Shown here: positions 1 through 7,170 of the stretch, piece after piece
Layout: each line of letters opens with the position of its first letter
Numbering within the stretch: position 1 is the first letter of the stretch
Assembly: GCA_947473325.1 (NCBI GenBank)
Contig: CANJEJ010000014.1
Location: forward strand, 1-32,865
Source: Alphaproteobacteria bacterium
GTDB lineage: Bacteria; Pseudomonadota; Alphaproteobacteria; SHVP01
DNA: 32,865 nucleotides
Reading direction: 5' to 3'
Notes under the pieces: model-generated
The model's database searches: none
Seen by the model: the letters and a program-made list of their open reading frames with translations, nothing else
Told to the model about the DNA's origin: nothing
Translations under genes and position numbers: made by a program

Positions 1-605
1 GAATCCGATCGATAGGTCCGGCCCGGCACGATCAGGCGGAAGGGCGGCTTGCCTGCCATCATCGAGCGGATCTGCACCGGCGAGGTGTGCGTGCGCAGCA
101 CCTTGCGTGCGTTTTCGGCGCCTTCGAGATAGAAGGTGTCGTGCATCTGCCGCGCCGGATGCTCGGGCGGAATGTTGAGCGCGGTGAAGTTGTGCCAGTC
201 GTCCTCGATGTCGGGACCTTCGGCCAGCGTGAAGCCCATCTCGGCAAAGATGGCGATCAACTCGTCCATCACCTGGCTGACCGGATGCAGGCGGCCTTCC
301 GCCTCGGGACGCGACGGCAGCGTGACGTCCACACGTTCGCTGGCGAGGCGCGCATCAAGCGCCGCGGTTTCGAGCGCGGCCTTGCGTGCGTCGATGGCGG
401 TGCCGACCTTGTCCTTCAGCACGTTGATCGCCGCGCCGGCGCCGCGCCGCATCTCGGGCGACAGCGCCCCCAGGCCCTTCAGCAGCTCGGTGACGCTGCC
501 CTTCTTGCCCAGCGCGGACACGCGCACGGCGTCGAGCGCGGCAAGATCGCCCGCGCCGTTCACCGCAGCCAGCAGTTCAGTTTCGAGCGAATTCAGGTCC
601 TGCAT
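1..605 (-). CDS. pheS: Phenylalanine--tRNA ligase alpha subunit, N-terminal part (cut by window edge)
   Basis: PheS is the catalytic class II subunit of the (alpha-beta)2 phenylalanyl-tRNA synthetase in the cytoplasm. About 201 residues are visible from the ATG at 603-605. They cover the N-terminal coiled-coil tRNA-binding arm (about residues 1-90) and the start of the catalytic core, including the [11 protein letters not shown] stretch that is characteristic of PheS and the [12 protein letters not shown] segment of class II motif 2. The C-terminal half, including motif 3, lies beyond base 1. The gene follows rplT by 68 bp on the same strand, the usual rpmI-rplT-pheS order; pheT would be expected next, outside the window. 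A GC-rich hairpin lies in the rplT-pheS gap. Identity is secure. Confidence 0.96.
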   Translation of the reverse strand, partial: MQDLNSLETELLAAVNGAGDLAALDAVRVSALGKKGSVTELLKGLGALSPEMRRGAGAAINVLKDKVGTAIDARKAALETAALDARLASERVDVTLPSRPEAEGRLHPVSQVMDELIAIFAEMGFTLAEGPDIEDDWHNFTALNIPPEHPARQMHDTFYLEGAENARKVLRTHTSPVQIRSMMAGKPPFRLIVPGRTYRSD

Positions 606-620
606 GGTTCACCAGATAAA

Positions 621-645
621 GCAAAGGGGGCCGTTGGCGGCCCCC
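621..645 (-). terminator. GC-rich hairpin between rplT and pheS (terminator or attenuator)
   Basis: GGGGGCCG (626-633) and CGGCCCCC (638-645) form a perfect 8-bp stem with a 4-nt loop. Read on the minus strand it is followed by the T-rich stretch TTTGCTTTATC. This is a plausible rho-independent terminator directly after rplT. Because pheS starts only about 20 bp further on, with no obvious promoter between, partial read-through is likely. I see no Phe-rich leader peptide in the gap. Confidence 0.65.
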
Positions 646-673
646 TTCACCGGTTCACGATACAGAAGGCCGT

Positions 674-1054
674 TCAGGCGGCGGAAGCGGCCGGCGCCTT
701 CTTCAGGGCGTCGATCACCTGATCCGTCAGGTTCTTGAAGGCCCCCGGCTCATGGATCGCGAGGTCGGACAGAACCTTGCGGTCCAGTTCGATCCCGGCG
801 AGCGTGAGGCCGTGGATAAATCGGGCATAGGTCAGACCGTGCTCGCGCACCGCCGCGTTGATGCGCTGGATCCACAGCGCGCGGAAGTTGCGCTTGTTCT
901 GACGACGGCCGACGTAAGCGTACTGGAGCGACTTCTCGAGCCGCTCCGTCGCGATGCGGTGGGCGTTCTTGGAGCGGCCGCGGAAACCCTTGGCTGCCTT
1001 CAGAACCTTCTTGTGCCGGGCGTGCTGGGTAACGCCGCGTTTGACGCGTGACAT
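674..1054 (-). CDS. rplT: 50S ribosomal protein L20
   Basis: L20 is an early 23S rRNA-binding protein of the large subunit. The 126-residue product starts [18 protein letters not shown] and carries the typical basic N-terminal helix ([19 protein letters not shown]) followed by the globular domain ([25 protein letters not shown]). Length is normal for the family. It lies 10 bp downstream of rpmI and is clearly cotranscribed with it. In several bacteria L20 represses translation of its own operon by binding the mRNA leader. That is established for the family but cannot be shown here; the long rpmI leader would allow it. Confidence 0.98.
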   Translation of the reverse strand: MSRVKRGVTQHARHKKVLKAAKGFRGRSKNAHRIATERLEKSLQYAYVGRRQNKRNFRALWIQRINAAVREHGLTYARFIHGLTLAGIELDRKVLSDLAIHEPGAFKNLTDQVIDALKKAPAASAA

Positions 1055-1064
1055 GGCTTACCCC

Positions 1065-1262
1065 TCAACCGTATGGCATGAATTTCTTGACGATCTTGGC
1101 ATCCGACGGATCAAGGATCGTCGTGCCGCGCTGTTGCCGAATCTGCTTCGGCGTGCGCTTGATCATCCCGTGGCGTTTGTTGGCCTGGTTCGCGCGAACC
1201 TTGCCCTTCGAGGTGAGTGAAAAACGCTTTTTCACTCCGCTCTTGGTCTTGAGCTTGGGCAT
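1065..1262 (-). CDS. rpmI: 50S ribosomal protein L35
   Basis: A 65-residue, very basic protein beginning [14 protein letters not shown] and containing [19 protein letters not shown], diagnostic of L35. The start chosen is the ATG at 1260-1262. An in-frame ATG 45 bp upstream would add a 15-residue extension ([15 protein letters not shown]) not seen in the family. GAGGAG lies 5-10 bp upstream of the chosen ATG as the ribosome binding site. It is the first gene of the rpmI-rplT-pheS unit, with infC displaced to the far side of an antisense membrane gene. Confidence 0.97.
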   Translation of the reverse strand: MPKLKTKSGVKKRFSLTSKGKVRANQANKRHGMIKRTPKQIRQQRGTTILDPSDAKIVKKFMPYG

Positions 1263-1451
1263 TTTGCTCCTCAATGAAACAAGGACTTTCGGGGGTCGCC
1301 ACGGCATGCCCTTCAGGCCGGGCCACCCGGAAGGCGCGCTTTATAGCCGTGGCCCGGGGAGGAGGCAAGGGGTGGCTCCCGCCCAGCCCGATTCCAAACC
1401 GCCGAAATCCGGCCCCTTTCGGGGCGGCAGGCCTGTTTCCAGCCTTCCTCG

Positions 1452-1493
1452 CTTTACGGGTGTTATCTTGCAGAAATTCCCGTAAAGATTGTA
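1452..1493 (-). promoter_or_regulatory. Possible rpmI promoter with a dyad at the transcription start; rest of the 1263-1600 gap
   Basis: On the minus strand TACAAT (1488-1493) is a good -10 box with no good -35. Immediately downstream CTTTACGGG (1479-1487) and CCCGTAAAG (1452-1460) form a perfect 9-bp inverted repeat with 18 bp between the arms. It would sit on the transcription start or at the 5' end of the transcript. If this promoter is real, rpmI has a leader of roughly 220 nt. The leader also contains a GCCCC-TTTC-GGGGC hairpin at 1412-1425. No further gene is apparent in 1263-1600. The promoter is tentative; the dyad is seen directly. Confidence 0.4.
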
Positions 1494-1600
1494 TTTCCGT
1501 CGGCGCAAATTGGCCGAATCGGGCGTGAATCCGGCGCGATGCCCGGGATTGTCGGCAAGTTCGGCATTTTCTCCGCGGGTTTTGACGCTGCCCGGCAGGC

Positions 1601-2464
1601 GTGTCAGGGTCCCCGCCCGCCCTCACCCATTTTCTCAATACCGTGGCCGAACTCCTCGATACCTTGTGGTTTCCCCTGCTCGTTCGCGTGCTGGTGACCG
1701 CCTTTACCGTGGTCGGCGCCGCTGTGCTGGCGGAAAAGGCCGGCCCCTTCTGGGGCGCCCTCGTCGTCGGCCTCCCCGTCTCCGCCGGCCCGGCCTACGC
1801 GATGCTGGCAATCGAATATGACGCCGGTTTTCTGGCCACGAGTGCCCTTTCCAGCATGGTCGGCAACACGGCGGCGGTCGTGTTCATCGTCGTCCTTGCC
1901 TTCGCCGCGCCGCGCCTGCGGATGCTGCCGACGCTCGCGATCGCCACCTCGGTCTGGTTCGCGCTGGCGCTGACGCTGCGCTCCGTCGCCTGGACGCTGC
2001 CGCTGACGGTCGGCCTGAACGTGGTCGTCTATTCGCTCGCCCTGATCCTGACCCGTGGCATCAAGCCCGGCCCGCCGACGGGACGCACCATCCAGCCGCG
2101 CTGGTACGACCTGCCGGCGCGCGGCCTTTTGGTCGGCGTCTTCGTCACCGGCGTGGTCGGCGTGAGCCACATCATCGGCCCGACGGCGACGGGTATCGCC
2201 GCCGTCTATCCGATCGCGATCACCAGTCTTCTGTTGCTGCTGTTCCCGCGCATCGGCGGCCAGACCACGGCGGCGACGATGGCGGGCGTCGTGCGCGCGA
2301 TGATCGGCTTTCCCGTCGCCTTCCTCGTCATGCATCTGACCGTGGAAACATGGGGCAAGGTGCCGGCACTGTTCGCCGCGCTGTCGATGACCTTAAGCTG
2401 GGCCGCAATCCTGGTGGTGAACCGCGCGATCCGGCAACGGGGCGCCACGGCATCGTCCGCCTGA
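1601..2464 (+). CDS. Polytopic inner-membrane protein with two similar halves (function unknown)
   Basis: A hydrophobic protein of up to 287 residues with about eight likely membrane segments. I do not recognise a named function. The two halves look related. Around residues 28-100, an R-x-LVTxF run is followed by GPFWGALVVGLPV and ATSALSSMVGNTAAVVF. Around residues 171-245, RGLLVGVFVTGVVG is followed by GPTATGIAAVYPI and AATMAGVVRAMIGFPVAF. Each half faintly resembles GlpM/DUF3147-type small membrane proteins, so a tandem fusion is possible (inference). The start is uncertain: GTG 1601 is the longest, and GTG 1643 (MAELLDTLWF) is equally plausible; neither has a clear Shine-Dalgarno. It lies in antisense orientation between infC and rpmI. 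Confidence 0.8.
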   Translation: MSGSPPALTHFLNTVAELLDTLWFPLLVRVLVTAFTVVGAAVLAEKAGPFWGALVVGLPVSAGPAYAMLAIEYDAGFLATSALSSMVGNTAAVVFIVVLAFAAPRLRMLPTLAIATSVWFALALTLRSVAWTLPLTVGLNVVVYSLALILTRGIKPGPPTGRTIQPRWYDLPARGLLVGVFVTGVVGVSHIIGPTATGIAAVYPIAITSLLLLLFPRIGGQTTAATMAGVVRAMIGFPVAFLVMHLTVETWGKVPALFAALSMTLSWAAILVVNRAIRQRGATASSA

Positions 2465-2468
2465 ACGC

Positions 2469-2493
2469 AAAAGCCCCCGGCGATGCCGAGGGC
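2469..2493 (-). terminator. Rho-independent terminator of infC
   Basis: On the minus strand GCCCTCGGC (2485-2493), loop ATC and GCCGGGGGC (2473-2481) form a stem with one mismatch, followed by TTTTGCG. It lies 26 bp after the infC stop codon. It would end the thrS-infC transcript before it runs antisense into the membrane-protein gene. Confidence 0.8.
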
Positions 2494-2519
2494 CTGCGTC
2501 GCATACTGAGAATACGCTG

Positions 2520-3059
2520 TTACTTGGGCGCGATGACCATCGTCATCATGCGGCCTTCCATGCGCGGGAACTGCTCGACCTTGGCGGCCTCGCCGACATC
2601 GGCGCGAACGCGTTCCAGCACCTTCATGCCAAGCTCCTGATGCGCGAGCTCACGGCCGCGGAAACGCAGCGTGACCTTCACCTTGTCGCCTTCTTCGAGG
2701 AAGCGGCCGACCGAGCGCATCTTGGTGTCGTAGTCATGATCGTCGATCGCAGGGCGCATCTTGATCTCCTTGACCTCGATGACCTTCTGCTTCTTGCGCG
2801 CGGCGTTCGCCTTCTTCTGCGCCTCGTACTTGAACTTGCCGTAGTCGAGGATCTTGCAGACCGGCGGATCGGCGTTGGGCGACACCTCGACGAGGTCGAG
2901 GCCTGCCTGGGTCGCCATGTCGAGGGCGGTGCGGATGTCGACCACCCCCACCATCTCGCCGTCGGCACCCACCAGACGAACTTGGGGAAGATCGATCATA
3001 TCGTTGATGCGCGGCCCGCCTTTGGTCGGCGGCGGCGCATTAAATGGACGACGCGGTAT
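2520..3059 (-). CDS. infC: Translation initiation factor IF-3, probable AUA start
   Basis: IF3 binds the 30S subunit, blocks premature 50S joining and discriminates against non-canonical start codons. The body is typical: an N-domain with [20 protein letters not shown] and [16 protein letters not shown], a lysine-rich linker ([19 protein letters not shown]) and a C-domain ([21 protein letters not shown]). The first ATG (2997-2999) would remove the conserved N-terminal [17 protein letters not shown] segment, which is encoded in frame just upstream. Between the in-frame TAA at 3072-3074 and that ATG there is no ATG, GTG or TTG. The only fitting start is ATA at 3057-3059, 8 nt after AAGGAG. That gives 179 residues, normal for alphaproteobacteria. 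It lies downstream of thrS and ends at a terminator. Confidence 0.93.
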   Translation of the reverse strand: MPRRPFNAPPPTKGGPRINDMIDLPQVRLVGADGEMVGVVDIRTALDMATQAGLDLVEVSPNADPPVCKILDYGKFKYEAQKKANAARKKQKVIEVKEIKMRPAIDDHDYDTKMRSVGRFLEEGDKVKVTLRFRGRELAHQELGMKVLERVRADVGEAAKVEQFPRMEGRMMTMVIAPK

Positions 3060-3074
3060 GTGCTTCTCTCCTTA
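3057..3074 (-). promoter_or_regulatory. infC ribosome binding site with AUA start codon
   Basis: Minus-strand sequence TAAGGAGAGAAGCAC is followed by ATA. The strong Shine-Dalgarno AAGGAG overlaps an in-frame TAA and sits 8 nt before ATA. Rare AUU, AUC or AUA starts on infC are the known basis of IF3 autoregulation (E. coli uses AUU). Its use here is inferred from the coding extension and the spacing. Confidence 0.8.
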
Positions 3075-3104
3075 CACTACGGAAGACGGCGGCAAAACCG
3101 GTCA

Positions 3105-3119
3105 GGTCCCCGAAGGGCC
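3105..3119 (-). other. UUCG-loop hairpin in the thrS-infC gap
   Basis: On the minus strand GGCCC-TTCG-GGGACC forms a short stem closed by a C(UUCG)G tetraloop with one bulged A. TTTT follows about 9 nt later. It may be a weak terminator of thrS or a stable element in the infC leader; the sequence does not decide. Confidence 0.35.
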
Positions 3120-3168
3120 GCAACTCTTCCGATGATGGCTTGTGAAGTGGCCCCAAATGCTCGACCGT

Positions 3169-5085
3169 TCAAGCACCCGGAGCCGTGGCTTCGCTGCGCA
3201 GTCTAGCCAGCGCCTCGTCAAGGGCAAGAACTTCCTGTTTCTGGTCGCCCAGCCGACGGATCGAAACGGTCCCTTCCTTCGCCTCGCGCTCGCCCAGGAC
3301 ATAGATCAGCGGTACCTTGGCCAGCGAGTGTTCGCGCACCTTATAGTTGATTTTCTCATTTCTCAAATCAACTTCAACGCGTATTCCGGCTGCCTTGAGC
3401 TTGTCCGCGACGGCCTGGGCCGCCTCGTTTGCGGCGTCGGTGATGGTTGTGACCACCACCTGGACCGGGGCGAGCCAGAGCGGGAAGCGCCCGGCATGGT
3501 GCTCGACCAGAATGGCGAGGAAACGTTCGAAGCTGCCGAGGATGGCCCGGTGCAGCATGACAGGGCGATGCTTGGCCCCATCTTCGGCGACGTAGGCCGC
3601 ATCGAGCCGCTCGGGCAACACGAAATCGACCTGCAGCGTGCCGCACTGCCAGAGCCGGCCGATGGCATCGAGCAACTGGAACTCGAGCTTCGGCCCATAG
3701 AAGGCGCCTTCGCCGGGGTTGAGCTCCCAGGACAGGCCGGCGGCATCGACGGCAGCCTTGAGTGCACCTTCCGCCTTGTCCCATGTCGCATCGGTGCCGG
3801 CGCGTTTTTCCGGCCGGTCGGAGAATTTCACCAGGATCTTCTCGAAGCCGAAATCGCGATAGACCGACTGCAGCAACTCGCAGAAGGCAATCGTTTCCGA
3901 CGTGATCTGGTCCTCGGTGCAGAAAATATGCGCATCATCCTGCGTGAAGGCACGCACGCGCATCAGCCCGTGCAGCGCGCCCGACGGTTCGTTGCGGTGG
4001 CAGGCGCCGAATTCCGCCATGCGCAGCGGCAGGTCGCGGTAGCTCTTGATGCCCTGGCGGAAGATCTGCACATGGCCCGGGCAGTTCATCGGCTTCAGCG
4101 CGAGGATGCGGTCTTCCGCTTCCGCGGTGAACATCGCGTCGCGGAACTTTTCCCAATGGCCCGAGGCTTCCCACAGCTTGCGGTCGATAAGCTGCGGCGT
4201 GCGCACTTCGGTGTAGCCGGAATTTTCGAGCCGGCGGCGCATATAGGCTTCGACCGTGCGCCACAGCGTCCAGCCCTTGGGATGCCAGAAGACATTGCCG
4301 ACAGCCTCTTCCTGCTGGTGGAAAAGGCCCATCTCACGGCCCAGACGGCGATGGTCGCGCTTCTCGGCTTCCTCCAGCCGGTGCAGGTGTTCCTTGAGTT
4401 CTTTCTCGTCGCGCCAGGCCGTGCCGTAGATGCGCTGAAGCATCGCGTTGCGCGAATCGCCGCGCCAATAGGCGCCGGCCACCGACATCAGCTTGAAGGC
4501 ATGGCCGAGCTTGCCCGTCGACGGCAGGTGCGGGCCGCGGCAGAGATCGATGAATTCGCCCTGGCGATAGAGGCGGATGTCCTGCTCCGCCGGAATGCCT
4601 TCGATGATCTGCGCCTTGTAGGCCTCGCCCTTGGTCTTGAAGAACTCGATGGCGGCCTCGCGCTCCCACACCTCGCGCAGCAAAGGCTCGTCGCGATCGA
4701 CGATCTCGTGCATGCGTTTCTCGATCTTCTCGAGATCTTCCGGCGTGAAGGGCTCGGCGCGGGCGAAGTCGTAGTAGAAGCCGTTCTCGATGGTTGGCCC
4801 GATGGTGACCTGGGTGCCGGGGTACAGCTCCTGCACCGCTTCGGCCATCACGTGCGCGGCGTCGTGGCGGACGAGTTCGAGCGCGTCGCGTTCGTCCTTG
4901 CGCGTGACGATCGCCACCTGCGTGTCGCGCGTGATCGGCAGGCCGAGGTCGGCGAGTTCGCCGTCGAGCCGCACAGCAATCGCCGCCTTGGCAAGGCCGG
5001 GACCGATGTCGGCAGCCAGCTGGGCGCCGGAAACGGGGCCGTCATAACGCCGGACCGAACCGTCCGGAAGGGTGAGCGCGACCAT
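3169..5085 (-). CDS. thrS: Threonine--tRNA ligase
   Basis: Class II synthetase that charges tRNA-Thr and edits Ser-tRNA-Thr. The 638-residue protein has the full bacterial layout: a TGS domain (about 1-62), an N2 editing domain with zinc-type ligands HxxxH (H74, H78) plus C182 and H186, a catalytic core with KPMNCPGH (C335), motif 2 region [30 protein letters not shown], motif 3 region ending [13 protein letters not shown], and a C-terminal anticodon-binding domain ([24 protein letters not shown]). The start has AGGA 7 nt upstream. It is followed by infC after 109 bp, as in the enterobacterial thrS-infC-rpmI-rplT-pheST cluster. Nothing essential is missing. Confidence 0.99.
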   Translation of the reverse strand: MVALTLPDGSVRRYDGPVSGAQLAADIGPGLAKAAIAVRLDGELADLGLPITRDTQVAIVTRKDERDALELVRHDAAHVMAEAVQELYPGTQVTIGPTIENGFYYDFARAEPFTPEDLEKIEKRMHEIVDRDEPLLREVWEREAAIEFFKTKGEAYKAQIIEGIPAEQDIRLYRQGEFIDLCRGPHLPSTGKLGHAFKLMSVAGAYWRGDSRNAMLQRIYGTAWRDEKELKEHLHRLEEAEKRDHRRLGREMGLFHQQEEAVGNVFWHPKGWTLWRTVEAYMRRRLENSGYTEVRTPQLIDRKLWEASGHWEKFRDAMFTAEAEDRILALKPMNCPGHVQIFRQGIKSYRDLPLRMAEFGACHRNEPSGALHGLMRVRAFTQDDAHIFCTEDQITSETIAFCELLQSVYRDFGFEKILVKFSDRPEKRAGTDATWDKAEGALKAAVDAAGLSWELNPGEGAFYGPKLEFQLLDAIGRLWQCGTLQVDFVLPERLDAAYVAEDGAKHRPVMLHRAILGSFERFLAILVEHHAGRFPLWLAPVQVVVTTITDAANEAAQAVADKLKAAGIRVEVDLRNEKINYKVREHSLAKVPLIYVLGEREAKEGTVSIRRLGDQKQEVLALDEALARLRSEATAPGA

Positions 5086-5138
5086 GCAGTGTCCTGAAAG
5101 GCTTGAAACAGGCCGGCAAGCGGCGGGTCCGTCGCCGG

Positions 5139-5166
5139 AACGTAGAAAGATTCGCCATCAAGTCAA
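5139..5166 (-). promoter_or_regulatory. Putative sigma-70 promoter of thrS
   Basis: On the minus strand TTGACT (5161-5166) and TACGTT (5139-5144) are separated by 16 bp, which places transcription start about 50 bp before the thrS ATG. The -35 box overlaps the last codons of the glycosyltransferase gene. The leader then contains a GC-rich inverted repeat (CCGGCGAC / GTCCGTCGCCGG region). Confidence 0.5.
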
Positions 5167-6366
5167 GGGAGGCGCCGGTTTTACGCGACCCAGCACCTCG
5201 CGATAGACCGCCAGCGTCTGTTCCTGCATGCGCGCGACGGTGAAGTTTGCCAGCACATGCGCGCGCGCCTTGGCCGCCATGATGGCACGGTTGCGGGCGT
5301 TGAGGCCGAGAGCCTCGCGGATGGCCTGAGCGAGATCTGACGGGCTGCCCGGGCGTACCAGCCAGCCGGTTTCGCCCGGCACCACGGTCTCGCGCGAACC
5401 GCCATGGTCGGTCGCGACGACAGGGCGGCCCATGGCCTGGGCTTCGGCGGCGACACGGCCGAAGGCTTCCGGGTCGGTCGAGGCGGAGACGACCACATCA
5501 GCCAGCATGTAGGCCGCCGGCATGTCGCGGCAGTGGTCGACGATGTGCACGACACTGCCAAGGTTGCGCGCGGCCACCTGCTGTTCCAGTTCCTCACGAT
5601 AGCCGGTGCGGCCCTGGTCGCTGCCGACGATGAGGCAGCGCACATCGGCACGGCCGAGTTCCGCCAGCGCGTCGATCAGCACGCCCTGTCCCTTCCAGCG
5701 CGTCAGCCGGCCGGGCAGCATGACGACCGGCATGCCGTCAGGAAGACGCCATGCGGTGGCGAGCGCAATCATGCGCACCGCCGGCACGGCCGCGGGGTCG
5801 AAGATGCCGATATCGACGCCGCGAGGCACCGTGCGGATACGCGAGGGATCGGCGCCGTAGCGTTCCTCGACATGGCGGGCGATGAAGTCGGAAATGGCAA
5901 TGATACGCTCGCCCCTGGCCATCACCGCGTTGTAGCGACGCTTGAAGTAGTTCTGCGCGTTGTAGGTGCCGTGGAAGGTGGTGACAAAATGCGCATCCAT
6001 GCGGCGCGCCGCGCGCAGCGCGCTCCACGCCGGGGCGCGGCTGCGGGCATGGACGATATCGACCTTGCTGTCGTGGATCAGGCGGGCGAGCGCGTTGGTG
6101 TTGCCCTGCATGACAAAGGGGTTCTTCGATTGCAGTGGCAGTGTGACGTGGGTGACGCCGGCACGGTCAAGCTCGTTGACCATCGGCCCGCCGGACGAGG
6201 CGACGATCGAGCCCCAGCCCGCGGCCTTGAGCGCCAGCGCGATGTCGATCGTGCCGCGTTCGACGCCGCCGGTGACGAGCGCGGGAAGAACCTGCAGCAC
6301 GGTGGGCGCAGAAGGAACGCGCGTGTCCGGCGCGGCACCATTGCCTGAACTGTTCACTGTCCCCAT
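5158..6366 (-). CDS. Family 4 glycosyltransferase
   Basis: A GT-B fold glycosyltransferase of 402 residues from the ATG at 6364-6366. The N-terminal Rossmann domain has VLQVLPALVTGGVERGTIDIA, the usual GT4 acceptor-side start. The C-terminal donor-binding domain has VVMLPGRLTRWKGQGVLIDAL and a GT4-type E-x7-E region (DPEAFGRVAAEAQAMGRPVVATDHGGSRE). Family members transfer sugars from nucleotide donors to lipid or polysaccharide acceptors, so LPS core or another glycan is likely; the substrate cannot be told. An upstream extension to 6591 would run across the divergent hydrolase gene and has no family similarity. No clear Shine-Dalgarno precedes the chosen start. Confidence 0.9.
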   Translation of the reverse strand: MGTVNSSGNGAAPDTRVPSAPTVLQVLPALVTGGVERGTIDIALALKAAGWGSIVASSGGPMVNELDRAGVTHVTLPLQSKNPFVMQGNTNALARLIHDSKVDIVHARSRAPAWSALRAARRMDAHFVTTFHGTYNAQNYFKRRYNAVMARGERIIAISDFIARHVEERYGADPSRIRTVPRGVDIGIFDPAAVPAVRMIALATAWRLPDGMPVVMLPGRLTRWKGQGVLIDALAELGRADVRCLIVGSDQGRTGYREELEQQVAARNLGSVVHIVDHCRDMPAAYMLADVVVSASTDPEAFGRVAAEAQAMGRPVVATDHGGSRETVVPGETGWLVRPGSPSDLAQAIREALGLNARNRAIMAAKARAHVLANFTVARMQEQTLAVYREVLGRVKPAPPLT

Positions 6367-6375
6367 GATCGTGCA

Positions 6376-7170
6376 ATGACGAATGAAATGCTGCGTGACG
6401 CGCCCATTCCGCAACGCCTCACGGCGCCCGACGGCACCTCTATCGCATACCATGCCGTGCCGGGCGCGTCGCCGGGGATTGTGTTTCTCGGCGGCTTTCG
6501 CTCCGACATGACAGGCACCAAGGCGATGGCACTGGAGACGCATTGCCGCGCCGCGGGCTGCGGCTTCCTGCGCTTCGACTATTTCGGTCACGGTCAGTCG
6601 GGTGGCACGCTGGCGCAGGGCACCCTCTCGCGCTGGAAGGATGACGTGTTGCTCGCACTCGACCGTCTGATGCCGGGGCCTGTGGTTCTAGTGGGATCAA
6701 GCCTGGGCGGCTGGCTGATGACGCTCGTCGCGCTGGCGCGGCCGGCGCAGGTGAGGGGACTGGTCGGCGTTGCCGCCGCGCCCGACTTCACCGAGGACCT
6801 GATCCTGCCGGGTTTGAGCGCCGTGCAGAAACGCGAGCTGGAGACCGCTGGCGTGATACAGATCCCTTCGGCCTATGATCCGGTGCCAACGCCGATCACG
6901 CGTCAGCTGATCGAGGACGGGCGGCGCAACCTGGTGCTGCGTGCGCCGATTCCCTTCCACGGGCCCGTGCGGCTGTTGCACGGGCTGGCCGACCACGAGG
7001 TGCCGTGGAGCCGCAGCCAGGGCCTGGTCGACCGCCTGGAAAGCACGGATATCGCGCTGACGCTGGTGAAAGGCGGCGACCACCGGCTGTCATCGCCTGC
7101 CGACCTGCGACGGCTGTTTCAGGCGGTGGACGAGGTTTGCGCGGCGATCGCCGCGAGCCCCTCGCGATAG
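6376..7170 (+). CDS. Alpha/beta hydrolase (ABHD10-like serine esterase/thioesterase)
   Basis: A 264-residue alpha/beta-hydrolase without signal peptide. It has the oxyanion-side segment VFLGGFRSDMTGTKA (about 36-50), the motif DYFGHGQSGG (68-77), the nucleophile elbow GSSLG with S109, an acid residue in HGLADHEVPW (D206) and the base in GGDHRLSS (H236), so the triad is intact. The GGFRSDMTGTKA start is typical of the group that includes mitochondrial ABHD10; the substrate is unknown. Its ATG is only 9 bp from the start of the divergent glycosyltransferase, and its 3' end overlaps the convergent SDR gene by 52 bp. Confidence 0.9.
   Translation: MTNEMLRDAPIPQRLTAPDGTSIAYHAVPGASPGIVFLGGFRSDMTGTKAMALETHCRAAGCGFLRFDYFGHGQSGGTLAQGTLSRWKDDVLLALDRLMPGPVVLVGSSLGGWLMTLVALARPAQVRGLVGVAAAPDFTEDLILPGLSAVQKRELETAGVIQIPSAYDPVPTPITRQLIEDGRRNLVLRAPIPFHGPVRLLHGLADHEVPWSRSQGLVDRLESTDIALTLVKGGDHRLSSPADLRRLFQAVDEVCAAIAASPSR

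Noticed and set aside
606-673. Phe-rich leader peptide (pheM type) before pheS
   Set aside because: No start codon with Phe codons in the 68-bp gap on the minus strand.
3142-5097. Long open frame opposite thrS (about 650 codons)
   Set aside because: It mirrors thrS exactly, has no recognisable domain, and arises from G+C-rich third positions on the coding strand.
7119-7170. Frameshift or assembly error at the hydrolase/SDR junction
   Set aside because: Both proteins keep family-typical lengths and their C-terminal helices, so a real convergent overlap is simpler.
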